A program made the translations under genes and the position numbers. A stretch of DNA of 64,000 nucleotides from Molanna angustata (lineage: Eukaryota; Arthropoda; Insecta; Trichoptera; Molannidae). Location of the stretch: assembly GCA_963576475.1 (NCBI GenBank), contig OY754972.1, positions 14,568,572 to 14,632,571 on the forward strand, written 5' to 3'. Below are positions 11,371 to 21,225 of this stretch, piece by piece. Under the pieces are notes generated by a model that worked only from the letters and a program-made list of their open reading frames with translations, made no database searches and was not told the DNA's origin. Within the stretch, counting starts at the first letter, position 1, and each line of letters opens with the position of its first letter.

Positions 11371-11565
11371 CCCGCCGCTTCAGACCCTTCAGTACCTCCC
11401 GTCCCTTCAGGCCCTTCAGTACCTCCCGTCCCTTCAATCCCTCATTACGTCCCTTCCCATCAGGCCCTTCAGTACCTTCCGTCCCTTCAGGCAGTTTTAT
11501 ACCTCCCGTCCCTTCAGGTCCTTTAGTGCCTCCCTTCCCTTCATTACATCCCTCCCATCAGTCGG
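11371..11565. repeat. GC-richer minisatellite of CCCTTCAG-type units
   Basis: Repeats of CCCTTCAGGCCCTTCAGTA and CCTCCCGTCCCTTCA-like units fill about 190 bp. The base composition is sharply different from both neighbouring arrays. No coding meaning is apparent. Confidence 0.85.
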
Positions 11566-12085
11566 TTAAGAAAAGTTTAAATCCAGAAACCATCCTGGAA
11601 GAACCGCGAAGAGATGAAAGAACCTTCTTTTCCCAGGATGCTCTACCTTAATAGGTAAAATGACTAAATACACGAAGAAGAAGAAGAAATAAGTTTAAAT
11701 CCAGATACCTGCGAAGAGATGGAAGGAAAATTGGACCTTCTTCTCCCAGGTTAGTCCACCTTCACAGGTAAAATGACCAAATAGACAATGAAGAAGAAGA
11801 AGAAAAAAGTTTAAATCCAGAAACCTGCGAAGAGATGGAATGAAAATTGGACCTTCATCTCCCAGGATAGTTCATCTTCATAGATAAGAAGACCAAATAC
11901 ACGTTGAAGAAAAAGAAGAAAAAATTTTATATGCAGAACCCGTCCTGGAAGACCTGTGAAGAGATTGAGGGACAATCAGACCTTCTTTTCCCAAGATACT
12001 CCCCCTTCATAGGTAATACGACCAAATACACGAAGAAGAAGAAGAATAAGAAAAAAGTTTAAATCCAGAAACCATCCCGGACATA
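11566..12085 (+). repeat. Tandem array of LINE 3' tails, four units of about 120 bp plus a partial
   Basis: Units start near 11573, 11692, 11808, 11930 and 12056 at AGTTTAAATCCAGA. They contain GCGAAGAGATGGAAGG, TTGGACCTTCTTCTCCCAGG and GACCAAATACACG and end in GAAGAAGAAGAA. The middle matches the end of the LINE relic at 24880-24990 and a single unit at 27275-27395. The array therefore looks like tandem amplification of a LINE 3' end. Confidence 0.75.
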
Positions 12086-13035
12086 CGCTCGACAATTCAC
12101 CAAAGTTTCATTATAATCGGACAAACGGTTGATAAATAAATAAATAAAATAATATTCCTATAGGAAATCAGTATAGGTATATTATTGTTGATTTGTAAGT
12201 ACCTAGTATTAGGTAGGTACCTACCTACAACAATCTTCTAAATAAATTCGATTCATAAAATTATTTGAATATCACATTCTTTCTGTAACCATAGTAACCG
12301 TAAATTCGAACACGTTAGTAATATCAAATGGTTCGGATACATTTTTTGAATATGTAGGTACCAACATTGGTTTGTTCGAAGCCACAAAAACGAAAATCAA
12401 CAATTGTCCAAAATATCAAATATTATATACAAATTATGCAATTTTATTATGCCTATATCTTTACTAATAATAAACACATTTTTACAATATATGTCTTAAA
12501 ACTTGCCGTAATGTCTTGTGTTTCATTTTATTATTTCATAATCACATTTATTTCAAAGGTATATTATTTTAAAGAACATATTCATTCGGTAGGAAAATTA
12601 AATATCGTATGAAAAGATATTAAAATGGCGGGGTTATATATACAAAACGCTTACTTTAAAAATAAGTTAAACATTATAATTAGACAAAATATTCACCATG
12701 TTTTTCACTTAAAAGCTAAGTTATACTTGAAAATATATTTTTTTCGTGTAAATACGTACTTCTAACTTTTAAACTAACAGATATTTGCGTGCAAAATGTA
12801 CACTTTTTTGACAGATACTACTTGGAAAATTTTGTATGAAAAACATAATTATTGAAATATTTTTAAAATTCAGCATTTTTATCGCATTATTTTTAGCGTG
12901 ACACTGCATCAGGTATACTGGTACACGTTCGCACATAAATTAGATTTTTAGATGTTCTTGGTTTTTCAGAAGGCGTGAGACAAACACACACACACAAACA
13001 CACACATACACTAACATATTGATTGCTTTATTACT
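12086..13035. other. AT-rich stretch, nothing recognised
   Basis: TACCTACC-type motifs near 12210 and a short (CA)n run near 12986. The 81-residue AT-rich frame at 12367-12612 looks like chance. Confidence 0.5.
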
Positions 13036-13039
13036 TTAG

Positions 13040-13440
13040 ATAGGTATATATGGAAATATGATAAAAATTGTGGTTACAAAATAATATAAGAACATTATGA
13101 CATAACCAAGTAAGAAGAAACAGTATACTATAAATTACTAAATGTTATACTCGTATAGTATAATCTATAGGTATAATTGGAAATATGAGGAAAATTGTGG
13201 GTATGTACAAATAACAAAAAAATTATGACATAACATATTATGAAGAAACAGAGCCTTTTAATAAAAGTTATTAAAGACATTTACTATAAATGGCTAGCTG
13301 TTAAATATAAAATATAGGTATACATGGAAATATGAGAATTGTAGGTACAAATAAAAATATATTATGACATAACTAAATAAGAAGAAACAGAGCATACAAT
13401 TATAAATTATTATTATACAATTATACATCTAATTGTAGAA
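13040..13440. repeat. Three tandem units of 130-144 bp related to the 9.7-kb Penelope-like relic
   Basis: Units begin at about 13047, 13177 and 13321 with TGGAAATATGA and contain AATTGTGG, ATTATGACATAAC and AAGAAGAAACAG. The same unit occurs once at 9710-9790 next to a hammerhead-like motif. The block ends with ATACATCTAATTGTA, also found at 9527. Unit duplication of a Penelope-like non-coding end is the simplest reading. Confidence 0.6.
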
Positions 13441-13925
13441 ACAAATTTTATCAAAGAATAGACTTTGATTGTATAACAATAGAAAATCAATTTTGTACAA
13501 AAAAAACATTACCGCTTCAAAGGTACGCAGTAAATTATTTGATAATATTCCACTTAGCAACATTTGATAAGTTTAAATAAATAACATGAATTAATTACAT
13601 GGGCGTTCATTTCAAGTATCAGAAGAATTTATTGTGTCTTCTTTGCCCCAAGCTTCAAACAATTACGCACGTTCATTTCGTTTTCCAGGAAGGAAGACAA
13701 GTACAAGCCCTTTGAAATTTTATACATTATTACGCAGTACCTATCTGCTTAACTGTTTTTTTTTATATTTTATTTCTTTCATTTGAACTTTATTCCGTTC
13801 ATTGCCGGGTTAACTTTTAAAACTTAAAATACATTATGTTTTTTTAAAATTCCATCAAAATTAAGGAATTTTGAACAAAAACGAATTTGAATTTTTTTGG
13901 AAACAAGTAGGTAACATAAATTTGA
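13441..13925. other. AT-rich stretch, nothing recognised
   Basis: No ORF or repeat recognised. Confidence 0.55.
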
Positions 13926-14127
13926 TTACTTATATTGTATACCTACTTTTACTGATTCAAGGGCATAAAAAGATAAATGACCTGGAGTGCTATGAATTTG
14001 ATATACCTACCTACTTTTGCTGATTCAGGGGCATAAAAAATGTTTTCAAATGTTTGAATGTTAACTTTGTGGTTCATATTTAACAAATTAAATTTAAAGA
14101 TATAACTTTGTATTAACATCTTTATCT

Positions 14128-14580
14128 TTGGAATTCATTAAACTTATTAAACTTAAAATTGAATTGGAAAACTCCGGCGTATACCAACTGACATGTGGAG
14201 ACTGCTCTGCAGTCTACATAGGAAAAACAGGACGGAAATTTGAGACTAGAGTAAAAGAACATATTAGATGTATAAACAATGATAATTTTTCAGAATTCGC
14301 AGAACACTTAGTACTTAATGATCATCAATTTAATATGCAATCGGGAACAAAAATTTTACACGTCAACAAAGTAGGTCTCCGTCTTGATAATTTAGAGTCG
14401 CTAGAAATTAAAAAGTGTATTAATTCAAAACAGAACATAATAAACAATCAGTTAAATTTATCTTTCAGTCCATTATTAAATATGTTTCCTTTTACTTCTA
14501 ATCCTTCAGCCAATCGGACCCACCCTGCACAAGACCCAACCCTAAGTACCCCCACCCTACCTCTACCTCCGCCCCCATAG
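14128..14580 (+). CDS. GIY-YIG endonuclease domain of a Penelope-like element (C-terminal part)
   Basis: Homing-type endonuclease module that follows the reverse transcriptase in canonical Penelope-like elements and makes the target nick. Visible residues in this frame: GVY at 17-19 (variant of GIY), CGDC at 23-26, YIG at 30-32, Arg41 in TRVKEH, His60 in AEHL and Glu90 in LESLEI, which match the expected active-site layout. The last 40 residues are Pro/Thr-rich and end before a TAG. There is no ATG; the frame opens at a TTG and upstream sequence is unrelated, so this is the tail of a truncated protein and not a free-standing gene. The domain itself has no stop or frameshift. Confidence 0.85.
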   Translation: MEFIKLIKLKIELENSGVYQLTCGDCSAVYIGKTGRKFETRVKEHIRCINNDNFSEFAEHLVLNDHQFNMQSGTKILHVNKVGLRLDNLESLEIKKCINSKQNIINNQLNLSFSPLLNMFPFTSNPSANRTHPAQDPTLSTPTLPLPPPP

Positions 14581-14614
14581 ATTTCTTGTAAGCACGTCGT
14601 CACATTCTGTTTCA

Positions 14615-14673
14615 GTTGAAAGTTAGCCTGATGAGGGAACGGTTAGTTCCGAAACCGGTCGCATCGTTTCAAC
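14615..14673 (+). ncRNA. Type I hammerhead ribozyme fold of a Penelope-like element
   Basis: Outer stem I GTTGAAA (14615-14621) pairs with TTTCAAC (14667-14673), and inner stem I GC with GC. Core CTGATGA lies at 14628-14634. Stem II GGAAC-GGTTA-GTTCC follows, then GAAA at 14651-14654. Stem III is the palindrome ACCGGT with no loop, so it would be most stable as a dimer. Predicted cleavage is 3' of C14660 (GTC). One unpaired G sits between the core and stem II, so single-copy activity is uncertain. The arrangement agrees with hammerheads known from Penelope-like elements. Confidence 0.8.
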
Positions 14674-14984
14674 CAAAAAACGTGGTTAATACAAAGTTAT
14701 ATCTTTAAATTTAATTTGCATAAAAAATGAACTATAGTGTCATGAATTTGATATACTTACTTTTGTTGATTCAGGGACATAAAAAATTAACTATAGTGCC
14801 ATGAATTTGATATATCTACTTTTGATGATTCAGGGGCAAAAGTAGGTATATCAAATTAAAAAGATAAATGAACTGAATTAGTGTCATGAATTTCTCGTTA
14901 TTTTCTTGCATGATTGATTCATTGCTCTTTATTGAACTTAGTTAGGGTATAACCAGGGATATATATAAAATATTGTATATTAAA

Positions 14985-15295
14985 TTTAGCCATGAGGCAC
15001 CGGCTTAGAATAGTACTTCCACTATTTTCTGTTTTGTTTTCGAGTCTCACTTACGAGTCGGGTAATCGAAAATACAACAGGCAACATTACCATCTCACAC
15101 AGTTCAGTGATGAGGTTCACCATCCATTCTGAATGTAGTGTCTTTTTAGGTGAGACGAGACTGGTGTGTGGGTATACACGCATTCTTTGTGTTACCTTTT
15201 TATATGACAATACATCCCCGCATATCTGTCGCTGGCTACCCCACGTTATGGGATATGCCGTAATGGTATAAATGAATGAATAAATTAATAAAAAA
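14985..15295 (+). repeat. SINE-like repeat, family C, copy 3
   Basis: Complete plus-strand copy: TGAGGCACCGGCTTAGAATA at the head, GGGTAATCGAAAATACAAC, CATTCTGAATGTAGTG, GAGACTGGTGTGTGGGT, then GCTACCCCACGTTATGGG, ATATGCCGTAATGG and the tail ATAAATGAATGAATAAA. Used as the reference copy for the family. Confidence 0.8.
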
Positions 15296-16334
15296 ATAGA
15301 TAAATCAACATCTTTGTATTAAACTTTTTGTATATTAATTATATTAGTTACTATAAATAATACTAAACTTATATTATTATATATTATGTCATATTATCTT
15401 CAAATAAATTCTCGTAGGATTCGCTCTATGTTATTTTGTTCTCCTTATAGTTGAGAATTTGTTCATGTGTCAAATAAATCTCAATACGATGTTATCCTAT
15501 CTTCTGAAACATGTTTGAATAATCCACGATAGGATCATAAACGGTCGAATAATAATGTTGTATGTAGTCGATAGCATTTAAAGCAAAATGTTTAAAAACA
15601 ATTCAAACAAATTGTCATGGCAATAGATAAATCAAATAATTTTATAAATCAATATATTTTTTAGGTTTTATCATGTTATATAGTGTCAAGTGTTGGTAAC
15701 AATCTAGTAATGTTTTTGTTACTGTTCCCTATGATGGAGTGGAGAATAATGGAGATTTGACGATTTTTAATAGTTCGTAGAGATATCATGACGTAGAGAA
15801 TGCCAATTCTATGAAACCTTGCCTCCCATTTACAGCCCAAACTATGAATATATTAAGTCAACTTCTCATGGATATTATATATATTCACTTTTCGTTTCTC
15901 TATGATTGCATCAACTTAAACTTTTATTTATATAAATTCATTTTGTGCAAAAATGTATATAGTAATAGGTATACATTTTATATTTGAATATGTACCTATT
16001 ATTATTTTTCTTTCTTGCTATAATGTTTCTCTTATTTAGTTATCTGTTTGTGCTTAGTTACATCTTTTATAGTATTGCTTTACTATTTGTTGATATATTT
16101 CATTATTTTTCTTTGTTGTGATCGTAATTTCTACTGTATATTTTCATTTTTATATAGGTTCTTTTTTAGGTACGTTCATTTTATTATAAATTTGTACGCC
16201 AACTGTTAATGCAGGATGTGGCCACATGTAATTGGCTGACTAGTTTTGTAATAGATTGCCCTTATTTTATGAAACTATGAAGTATATTTACTTGTTAGCT
16301 GTAAGTGGTCCCTTACAATTAATAAATAAATTAA
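15296..16334. other. AT-rich stretch, nothing recognised
   Basis: No ORF, RNA gene or shared repeat recognised. Confidence 0.55.
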
Positions 16335-16760
16335 TTATCACACTTTATATATATTTTTTCTTTAAAGGCTGACAATCTCTGAATGCACTTTTGAAGAGTG
16401 TGTTTCTATTGTATTAAAAATTCAAACAAAATAATAAAATCTCGATTTTCCACACCGTGAGAACATTTGTAAAGTTTAAACAGATGAATCATAGAGAAAA
16501 AAATTAACTGTTGTCTATGGAAAAGTAATCAGCTCTAAGTTAATGTACTTCACACATATGGTGTCAGAACGAAGTTGATCGGCCTTTTGGTTTGGGCGGT
16601 ACAGAAGACACAAATATTCATATTTGTGTACGGCATACAAACAAAAACATCACGACGAAACTCTACATGTAAAATAAATATGCTTAAAAATAGTGAAATC
16701 ATGACTCCACTATTCCATAACAGTGAAGAGTACAAATTTACTCTACAGCAAAGAGTTTAG
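16335..16760. repeat. Interspersed repeat, family F, copy 2
   Basis: Shares with the 46-kb copy the blocks AAAGGCTGACAATC, CTCGATTTTCCACACCGTGAG, ATCATAGAGAAAA, TCAGCTCTAAGTT, TTTGGGCGGTACAGA, CATCACGACGAAACTC and AATCATGACTCCAC. Short frames inside it on both strands have no recognisable domain. Confidence 0.55.
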
Positions 16761-16779
16761 TGTGGAAAATTAGGAATAA

Positions 16780-17092
16780 ATACATTCATTCATTCATTCA
16801 TTCATGGTATCACGGCATATCCCACAATGTGGGGTAACCAGCGAAAGGTGTGCGGGTGTGCATTGCCTTATAAAAGGGAGAACAACGCATCTATGTATAC
16901 CCACACACCAGTCTCGTTTCACCAAAAAAGGCACTACATTCAGAATGGGTGGTGAACCTCATTGCTGAACTATGTGAGATGTTATTGTTGCCTGTTGTAT
17001 TATCGATTACCCGGCTCTTACGGGACACTCGAAAACAATGATTTAAAAGAATAGAAGCACTTTTCTAAGCCGGTGCCTCACAGCTACAGTAA
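16780..17092 (-). repeat. SINE-like repeat, family C, copy 4
   Basis: Complete minus-strand copy with a (CATT)n tail at 16783-16804. The tail complement GGTATCACGGCATATCCCA corresponds to the RTE 3' end; the head complement is CTAAGCCGGTGCCTCACAG. Confidence 0.8.
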
Positions 17093-17529
17093 ATACAATA
17101 ATATAATATATCATAACGACATGTTCCTAATGGGGTAGTCAGACATGAAAACTGTTTATGGACATAGACGTATAGCGATTTATTAACGTGCACAAATTTA
17201 GTGTCACAAAACTATTAATCAAATTTTCTGTCCAGATTGACAGGGTGTTGAACTGTCACATGGATAATTATACTATCGACGGCGGCCTGTATGATTTCCA
17301 TCAACCAACCAAAGTCAATTATGATTATTGCCAAGAGAGTAGGTACCCAATGAAACATTGCGTTTGATGCCGTGACAAAACGATGACTTGATGCCAGGAT
17401 TGGTTCCGTTGTTTAAGGCGCCCGGGACACAACTTTAAAGGGCGACACATTTTCTTGAAAATCGTATTTCTCTCTTGTATAGGTGATACTGAAAGTAAAA
17501 AGGCGAGTTGATTGCCAAAAAGCAATTTC
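17093..17529. repeat. Short LINE/SINE tail remnants
   Basis: At 17108-17150 a minus-strand RTE-like tail (ATCATAACGACATGTTCC, GGGGTAGTCAGACATG). At 17278-17318 a minus-strand family-B-like tail (GGCGGCCTGTATGATTTCCATCAACC). The remainder to 17529 has no recognised gene. Confidence 0.4.
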
Positions 17530-17678
17530 TTCTTAGCAAACCTGTTTTCCCAGTCTAGAAAAACAATTGCGTGAGAAATGATTTTGAATTTCTCCTTTGC
17601 TCGGGATCGGGATCATACCCAGGACGCTCGCTTAGGAGTCAAAAGACTAACCACTATGCTACGACGGTAGACTATTTT
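17530..17678 (-). repeat. tRNA-derived SINE, family B, copy 3
   Basis: Minus-strand copy without its tail: GCGTGAGAAATGATTTTGAA, TTTCTCCTTTGCTCGGGATC, the T-arm region ATCATACCCAGGACGC, then CTAACCACTATGCTACGACGG as the A-box side complement. The body and head are shifted by small indels compared with copy 2. Confidence 0.6.
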
Positions 17679-17741
17679 GTTTCAACACCGACGATTGTTT
17701 CACTGCAGAGCTTCGTATCTTTCCTTTCATTCGGTCCTGTT

Positions 17742-17928
17742 CAGAGAGGCAAGTCCCGTCAAATGGTGGAATCAAAAACCTCATGATAACCTATATCATG
17801 GGTATAATTATCATATAGAGTTCTATAAAATCTTGAGATATTAGGGAAATCCATAAGATAATTAAATCTATGATATGGGTTATCATAAGGGTTTTGAATC
17901 CACCGTTTGAAAAGACTTGCCCCCTCTG
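17742..17928. mobile_element. Palindromic MITE, family P, copy 1
   Basis: Ends CAGAGAGGCAAGTC and GACTTGCCCCCTCTG are inverted, and the pairing continues inward (TCATGATAACCTATATCATG against CATGATATGGG-type sequence). About 187 bp and non-coding. This copy suggests the original terminus CAGAGGGGGCAAGTC. No target-site duplication is evident. Confidence 0.75.
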
Positions 17929-18084
17929 GGCTACGTTTTCCTAGATTCCCCTAACCTCCTTAACCTCCTAGATTCCTCTAAATACATATACTTTTTATTT
18001 CTCCCCTCCTTAAATATATGCATACATTTTTCTGTTAGGTAAAATATAAAGATATGAATAATTCTATTATCAGTTTGAAACTGT

Positions 18085-18890
18085 AAGGTGAGACTATGTG
18101 TTATCTTATGTAAGTATTTAGGTATGGCAGAAAGTGTAGAAGACTTGAAATGTTTGGTTATAATATTATTCGATGGATGCATTAAAAATGGACTGAGAAT
18201 GAATGCAACTAAATCCAAAGAGATGGTATTTGGGCAAAAGATGAACAATATGCGAGATAATTATTATATAGGTACATAGGAAGCATCTATCAGCGTGATG
18301 GAAGACTGGAATAAGACATTGAAAGGAGAGTAACGGCAGGAAATAAAGTGAATGGTACATTAAGATCTGGCTGACTCAATTATTTCGTACAACACAATGG
18401 TATCGTCGCCGTCGTACCGACTATGCTAGTGAGACGTGGACATGGCAGAAGACGCATGGAATTAGAATATGTAAACGCGGTTGAAATTAGCTCATAAAGA
18501 GAAACGTTTCGTAAAACGATGTATGATAGAATAATATATAAGGATATTAGACAATATTATATGATTGAAATAGATATCGTTAGTCAGATTAAAATTAATT
18601 CCCCTTATGTGATTTGGTCACATAGAAAGAACGAGTGATAACCGTCAGACAAAAAAGTATATGAGGCTGATAAAAAAAGGAATGAAAATTTGAGGTCTGC
18701 CAAGGAAAATTTGGCGCGATTACTTAAATAGAATTTGAAAAGTTAGAGACGTTAAAAGTAAGAATAATAGAAGAGCGTGTATGAGACAACGCATGGACGT
18801 GAATGAAGCAAGAAATGTATGCCGAGAGAGTGGAGTTTGGCGTTCGGTTTTCTCTGTCTACCCCAAATAGGGAATTTGCGTGATGGTATG
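18085..18890 (+). pseudogene. RTE reverse transcriptase C-terminal relic
   Basis: Aligns by eye with the last third of the intact RTE frame at 28012-31029. AESVEDLK, then GCIKNGLRMNATKSKEMVFG correspond to AESMEELQ and GCIENGLKMNASKSKVMVFE, followed in shifted frames by the MTAGNKVNGTLR-type and RMNVNEARNVCR-type regions and the 3' end GTGATGGTATGG. The YADD box just upstream is lost, and frameshifts and stops are frequent. Confidence 0.8.
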
Positions 18891-19662
18891 GTTCTATATT
18901 TTTTCTTTAAATCAGTCGTTATTGTTAAAATGGGTACCAATTCAGATAATTATTTATGTGTTTTTTTTTAATATTCAATTATATTATAATCGCTGGCTGT
19001 TTGATTTTTTCCCTTATATTTGACACTCTTAGATAATTATTATCTTTTTATCTGACGCAGAAGCTGCGCAATTTGAACCTGTCGTGGATCCGGCCCTGTT
19101 TGGAACCAGATTCGACTCCATGTAGGTGCCTACCCCATAGAATAACATTTTAGTTAATTAACACAGATCCATCAAATTTGTATAATAGTACAAGGCTAGA
19201 TTCAACTGATAAAAGCAACTACTAACAACTTACCTCGTATTCTGTCTGACCATTTGAAGAAATTGATTCTTGTAAATTAACAGTTATAAAGAAAATTGTC
19301 AATACGCATTATCAATACATGAAAAATAAGCGATAGTTATTAAGGTTAATGTATTTTCGTCAACATACATAGAACTTCATTTCTTTTTCTTCTTTGGCTT
19401 CCATCTTGGGGACTCGTTGGTAGCAAAGCGATGCATCTTTTCCTGCACTCCGCTGGATTTAGCGATTTTCATCAACTCTGTATAGGAGGTACGCTTATAA
19501 AATGTAATTGAAACCAATATTTCAAAACACAACACTTTTGTTCCAACATCCATTGAGTCAATAAAAAATATAACAATTTTTACTTGCTTAGAAAAAAAAA
19601 CAGGTTACATATCAAGTTCAGATATTTGTTTTGATTGTGAAAAGTTGTGATTTTGCAGTATT
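18891..19662. other. No confident gene; one short minus-strand frame
   Basis: Mostly AT-rich. On the minus strand 19383-19490 reads as a small open frame TSYTELMKIAKSSGVQEKM followed by a lysine run and a stop. It is more balanced in base composition than its surroundings, but I do not recognise it. It might be a LINE or host-exon scrap. Confidence 0.3.
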
Positions 19663-19850
19663 TGGATGGGTGGATGGCAGAGCGGTTAGCGCGCTGGGTG
19701 AGTAATCCAGTGGTCGCGAGTTCGAATCCTGCCTCGACCGATCTCGTTCACCTATAGGACAAGCATTTATGCTTAGTTTAGGGAACGTAGGAAGATGTAT
19801 ATGTACTTGTTTAACAAGGACATATTCATTTTTTATAAAAAAAAAAAAAA
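19663..19850 (+). repeat. tRNA-derived SINE, family A, copy 4
   Basis: Full-length plus-strand copy with a well-preserved A box (TGGCAGAGCGGTTAGCGC) and B box (GGTCGCGAGTTCGAATCC). It ends in TTTATAAAAAAAAAAAAAA, the longest A tail in the family here, which suggests it is one of the younger copies. Confidence 0.9.
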
Positions 19851-20644
19851 ATGTCTTCTGATGATTAATTTCTCAACGCGTATCACGTAGAGAAAGCATT
19901 CTGAATTTTTGAATGAATGATTTTTAAAGCGATGCTTTATGTGTATGTTACATGTTAAGATGAATTGACGCCAATTAGCGATGATTTAGTGCCAAGGTAT
20001 TTAGATATTTTATTCTTCAGAAGAAGTTCGTCGAAAGATGAGAAAAAAGCACTTTTTTAAGTGTGCAAATTAAAATTTTAGATGATACACTTAACAAAAT
20101 ACTGCAGTAGTTCAATAAATATCTGGGTAATATATTTTTTGATAAATAGATATAATTTATATTAACGGATATATAACCGGTATCGAATGCTTAGCTTGAT
20201 ATGCTTGTCTATCATGATATGAAAATAACGTGATATGCTTGTGACCCTTAGGCAGTTTTCATCAGTCGTTCGTAGAAATAAATGCAACAAGCTAGTTCGG
20301 TTTTACAAATTTTATATATAGTGTACATTGTTATTTAAATACAAAGCTTCTAAAAGATATAGGTAATTGATTATGTGCTTTATTATTAAACACAGATTTT
20401 TGTTTTACTGTTTATTTACATGATATAAACTTTAGTATCCATTTTTTTATAATATTGTCTATTTCATTACATAATATTATTAAAAGTACAACGAATAAAA
20501 TTCATAATTTAACATATAATGTAATTACAAAATAGATTGCTTTGATCTTTTATATGATAAATATTTAATTTTTTATACTGTCAATTTTGATGGTATTTAT
20601 TTTTAAATTTATCAAGCAAACTGAATGTTTTTAAATATATTTTT
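19851..20644. other. AT-rich stretch, nothing recognised
   Basis: No ORF or shared repeat recognised. Confidence 0.55.
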
Positions 20645-21225
20645 TTATCAGGGCCTTGTCATCCGAAACGGTAGTTCTGTTAATAGGAAAAAATATATGT
20701 GTAGAACAACAATCTCCAATGCTCCAGTTTATCTACGAAATCAATTTCACTTCCTCTCTGAACACGGGTTGCCTCTTCGTTCAAATACTGAAAGAACGCT
20801 CAGTATCCCAGTACACAATACTTCCTTTTTACCATATCTTTCTCCGTACAAGCAGCTCGTCTTTAGAATCACATTCCATCTCAACTTCGAGTTTCATTAA
20901 TACTTCCCGCTTTCAAAAGAAGTCTGAGGAATCATTTCGTTACACATAACACCTTAATTTATCTCCTTTACCTATCCTTCTCCCCCCCCCCCCTTCACCT
21001 GTCCCCCGTTTTTTATTGTTTTGTTTTATAAGTTTTTTTGTTCTATTTCCTTTCTTGTTTTTGTTTGATTATATGTTATAGTCATAAAAATGTTGGTACA
21101 TACCATAAATATAATAGTTTTTCACCAAATGAATATGATTGGTTGGAAGATATTGCCATTTGGCAATAAGCCCGCCATTGTGAATTTGTTCTCAAAAAGC
21201 TTAAAATAAATAAATAAAAAAAAAA
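20645..21225 (+). pseudogene. Jockey-like LINE 3' end with 3' UTR and tail
   Basis: Frame 20650-20900 contains NAPVYLRNQFHFLS, then TLSIPVHNTSFLPYLSPY, the pattern seen at the C-terminus of jockey-like reverse transcriptases (a conserved H-T-S/N...SP block close to the stop). The coding end is followed by a pyrimidine-rich UTR with a C run (20986), then TTGGAAGATATTGCCATTTGG, CAATAAGCCCGCCATTG, and the tail AATAAATAAATAAAAAA. The UTR end resembles the SINE B tail. Confidence 0.6.

Larger units (their letters stand above)
14043..14717 (+). mobile_element. Penelope-like element, 5'-truncated, with target-site duplication
   Basis: The segment is bounded by GCATAAAAAATG at 14031-14042 and 14718-14729, a 12-bp direct repeat that fits a target-site duplication, although the host tandem repeat also contains similar sequence. 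Inside are about 40 bp of left-end sequence, a 34-bp arm (14084-14117), the GIY-YIG endonuclease frame, a hammerhead ribozyme fold, and the inverted 34-bp arm (14685-14718). The reverse transcriptase domain is absent. Confidence 0.8.
14084..14718. repeat. Perfect 34-bp inverted repeats at the ends of the Penelope-like copy
   Basis: The left arm 14084-14117 and the right arm 14685-14718 are exact reverse complements over 34 bases (AAATTTAAAGATATAAC is the shared centre). The match stops abruptly at both inner and outer ends. The right arm is the natural 3' end after the ribozyme; the left arm is an inverted copy joined to the truncation point. Confidence 0.9.
13926..14880. repeat. Tandem repeat that received the Penelope-like insertion
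   Basis: Units of about 65-75 bp with CATGAATTTGATATAC, CTACTTTT, GATTCAGGGGCATAAAAA and ATAGTG lie at 13945-14042 and again, in the same orientation, at 14718-14870. The element between them interrupts one unit. Confidence 0.75.

Noticed and set aside
11371..11565. Pro/Ser-rich coding repeat
   Set aside because: The array has indels that shift the frame and contains no long ORF.
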